The position numbers were made by a program, and so were the translations under genes. A stretch of 7,308 bases of DNA from positions 1 to 7,308 of the forward strand of contig DOVJ01000084.1 in the NCBI GenBank assembly GCA_003520145.1, written 5' to 3'. The DNA is from Eubacterium sp. (GTDB taxonomy: Bacteria > Bacillota > Clostridia > Lachnospirales > Lachnospiraceae). The notes beneath the pieces are model-generated. The model saw only the letters and a list, made by a program, of their open reading frames with translations, had not been told where the DNA came from and ran no database searches. Numbering within the stretch: position 1 is the first letter of the stretch; each line of letters opens with the position of its first letter. Below, piece by piece: positions 7,091-7,308 of the stretch.

Positions 7091-7264
7091 GTAAAAAAGC
7101 AATCTCCAGGACGATTCGCGAGATTTCGTCATACTCTTGCGTGCTAATGCAAAGCCCGAAGCACGTGTTTGAGCGACGAAGTCGCGAGTTTGCGAGAGGG
7201 CTTTGCTAATTGATGCACGCGAGAGTATAGAAATCGCAGTGTGTCCTGGAGATTGCTTTTTTAC
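7091..7264. mobile_element. 174-bp MITE-like palindromic element with perfect 22-bp terminal inverted repeats
   Basis: The ends 7091-7112 and 7243-7264 are perfect 22-bp inverted repeats (GTAAAAAAGC plus AATCTCCAGGAC). Inside lie further paired segments: GCGA/TCGC and TTTC/GAAA (7118-7127 with 7230-7237), ATACTCTTGCGTGC with GCACGCGAGAGTAT (7131-7144 with 7215-7228, 13 of 14), GCAAAGCCC/GGGCTTTGC (7149-7157 with 7198-7206), and a central GCGAC-GAA-GTCGC hairpin (7173-7185). Nearly the whole element can fold into one long hairpin. It has no room for a transposase, so if mobile it moves in trans. I cannot define a target-site duplication. The GC-rich core contrasts with the AT-rich surroundings. 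Alternatives are a dispersed chromosomal repeat of REP/BOX type or a structured RNA. Confidence 0.75.
7091..7264 (-). terminator. Bidirectional terminator-like structure of the long element
   Basis: The 14-bp outer stem GCAATCTCCAGGAC/GTCCTGGAGATTGC is bordered by a run of six A on the left (7093-7098) and six T on the right (7257-7262). Transcripts in either direction would therefore end in hairpin plus U-run. The arms are about 130 nt apart, so pairing depends on the nested inner stems forming first. On the minus strand it follows a possible stop codon at 7268-7266 by one base. Confidence 0.35.
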
Positions 7265-7265
7265 A

Positions 7266-7308
7266 CTATCTTACTGTATAGTTGAATGAATCTCCTGAAG
7301 TGATATAA
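7266..7308 (-). CDS. Possible 3' end of an upstream minus-strand gene (partial, unidentified)
   Basis: From the right edge one minus-strand frame reads YITSGDSFNYTVR and ends at TAG (7268-7266), directly outside the 174-bp element. The composition is plausible for a protein C-terminus and the strand agrees with all other genes. A second frame (LYHFRRFIQLYSKIV, stopping at TAA 7263-7261 inside the terminal repeat) is equally open, so the true frame cannot be decided from 44 bp. No function is suggested. Confidence 0.25.
   Translation of the reverse strand, partial: YITSGDSFNYTVR

Noticed and set aside
6995..7264. CRISPR array, because related repeats occur side by side
   Set aside because: There are only two copies of very different length, each palindromic with diverged interiors, no regular spacers and no cas genes.
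7091..7264. Target-site duplication around the long element
   Set aside because: The flanks (AAAAAC on the left, ACTATC on the right) share at most AC, and the short copy does not repeat the pattern, so no duplication can be claimed.

Overview
The window reads as chromosomal DNA from a low-GC Gram-positive anaerobe, most likely a member of the Lachnospiraceae (Butyrivibrio/Pseudobutyrivibrio/Roseburia-like). This rests on four things: Firmicutes-type AddAB rather than RecBCD, strong AGGAGG ribosome binding sites, consensus sigma-A promoters, and a eukaryote-type NADP isocitrate dehydrogenase start next door. The genus is an inference. Every gene I can support lies on the minus strand, so the window is described right to left, in the direction of transcription.

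Right edge to 6850: about 490 bp with no confirmed complete gene. At the edge (7266-7308) is a possible 3' end of an upstream gene. Next comes a 174-bp MITE-like inverted-repeat element (7091-7264) with perfect 22-bp terminal inverted repeats and nested palindromes. After a 23-bp spacer there is a 73-bp relative (6995-7067). It has the same two ends but lacks about 101 bp of interior, exactly as expected from deletion between two CGCGAG direct repeats. A short open frame (6872-7042) starts inside the short element and runs into protein-like sequence outside it. I read this as a gene remnant or a chimeric small ORF.

6849 to 139: the addB-addA operon. A perfect TTGACA-17-TATAAT promoter lies so close to addB that the predicted transcript starts within a few bases of the Shine-Dalgarno sequence. 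addB (1067 aa from the ATG at 6797) and addA (1143 aa) are separated by 23 bp. Both proteins carry complete catalytic and binding motifs. AddA has the UvrD/SF1 helicase motifs and a PD-(D/E)XK nuclease. AddB has a P-loop, a second nuclease domain and the four cysteines of the 4Fe-4S clasp. Together they form the helicase-nuclease that resects double-strand breaks for RecA loading.

138 to 1: an 85-bp gap with a good promoter (TTGACT-17-TAAAAT with an extended -10), a ribosome binding site, and the first 17 codons of icd, which runs off the left edge. No factor-independent terminator is visible between addA and icd.

I found no new enzymatic or defence system. The unusual part of the window is the pair of related palindromic elements upstream of addB and their effect on the neighbouring reading frame.
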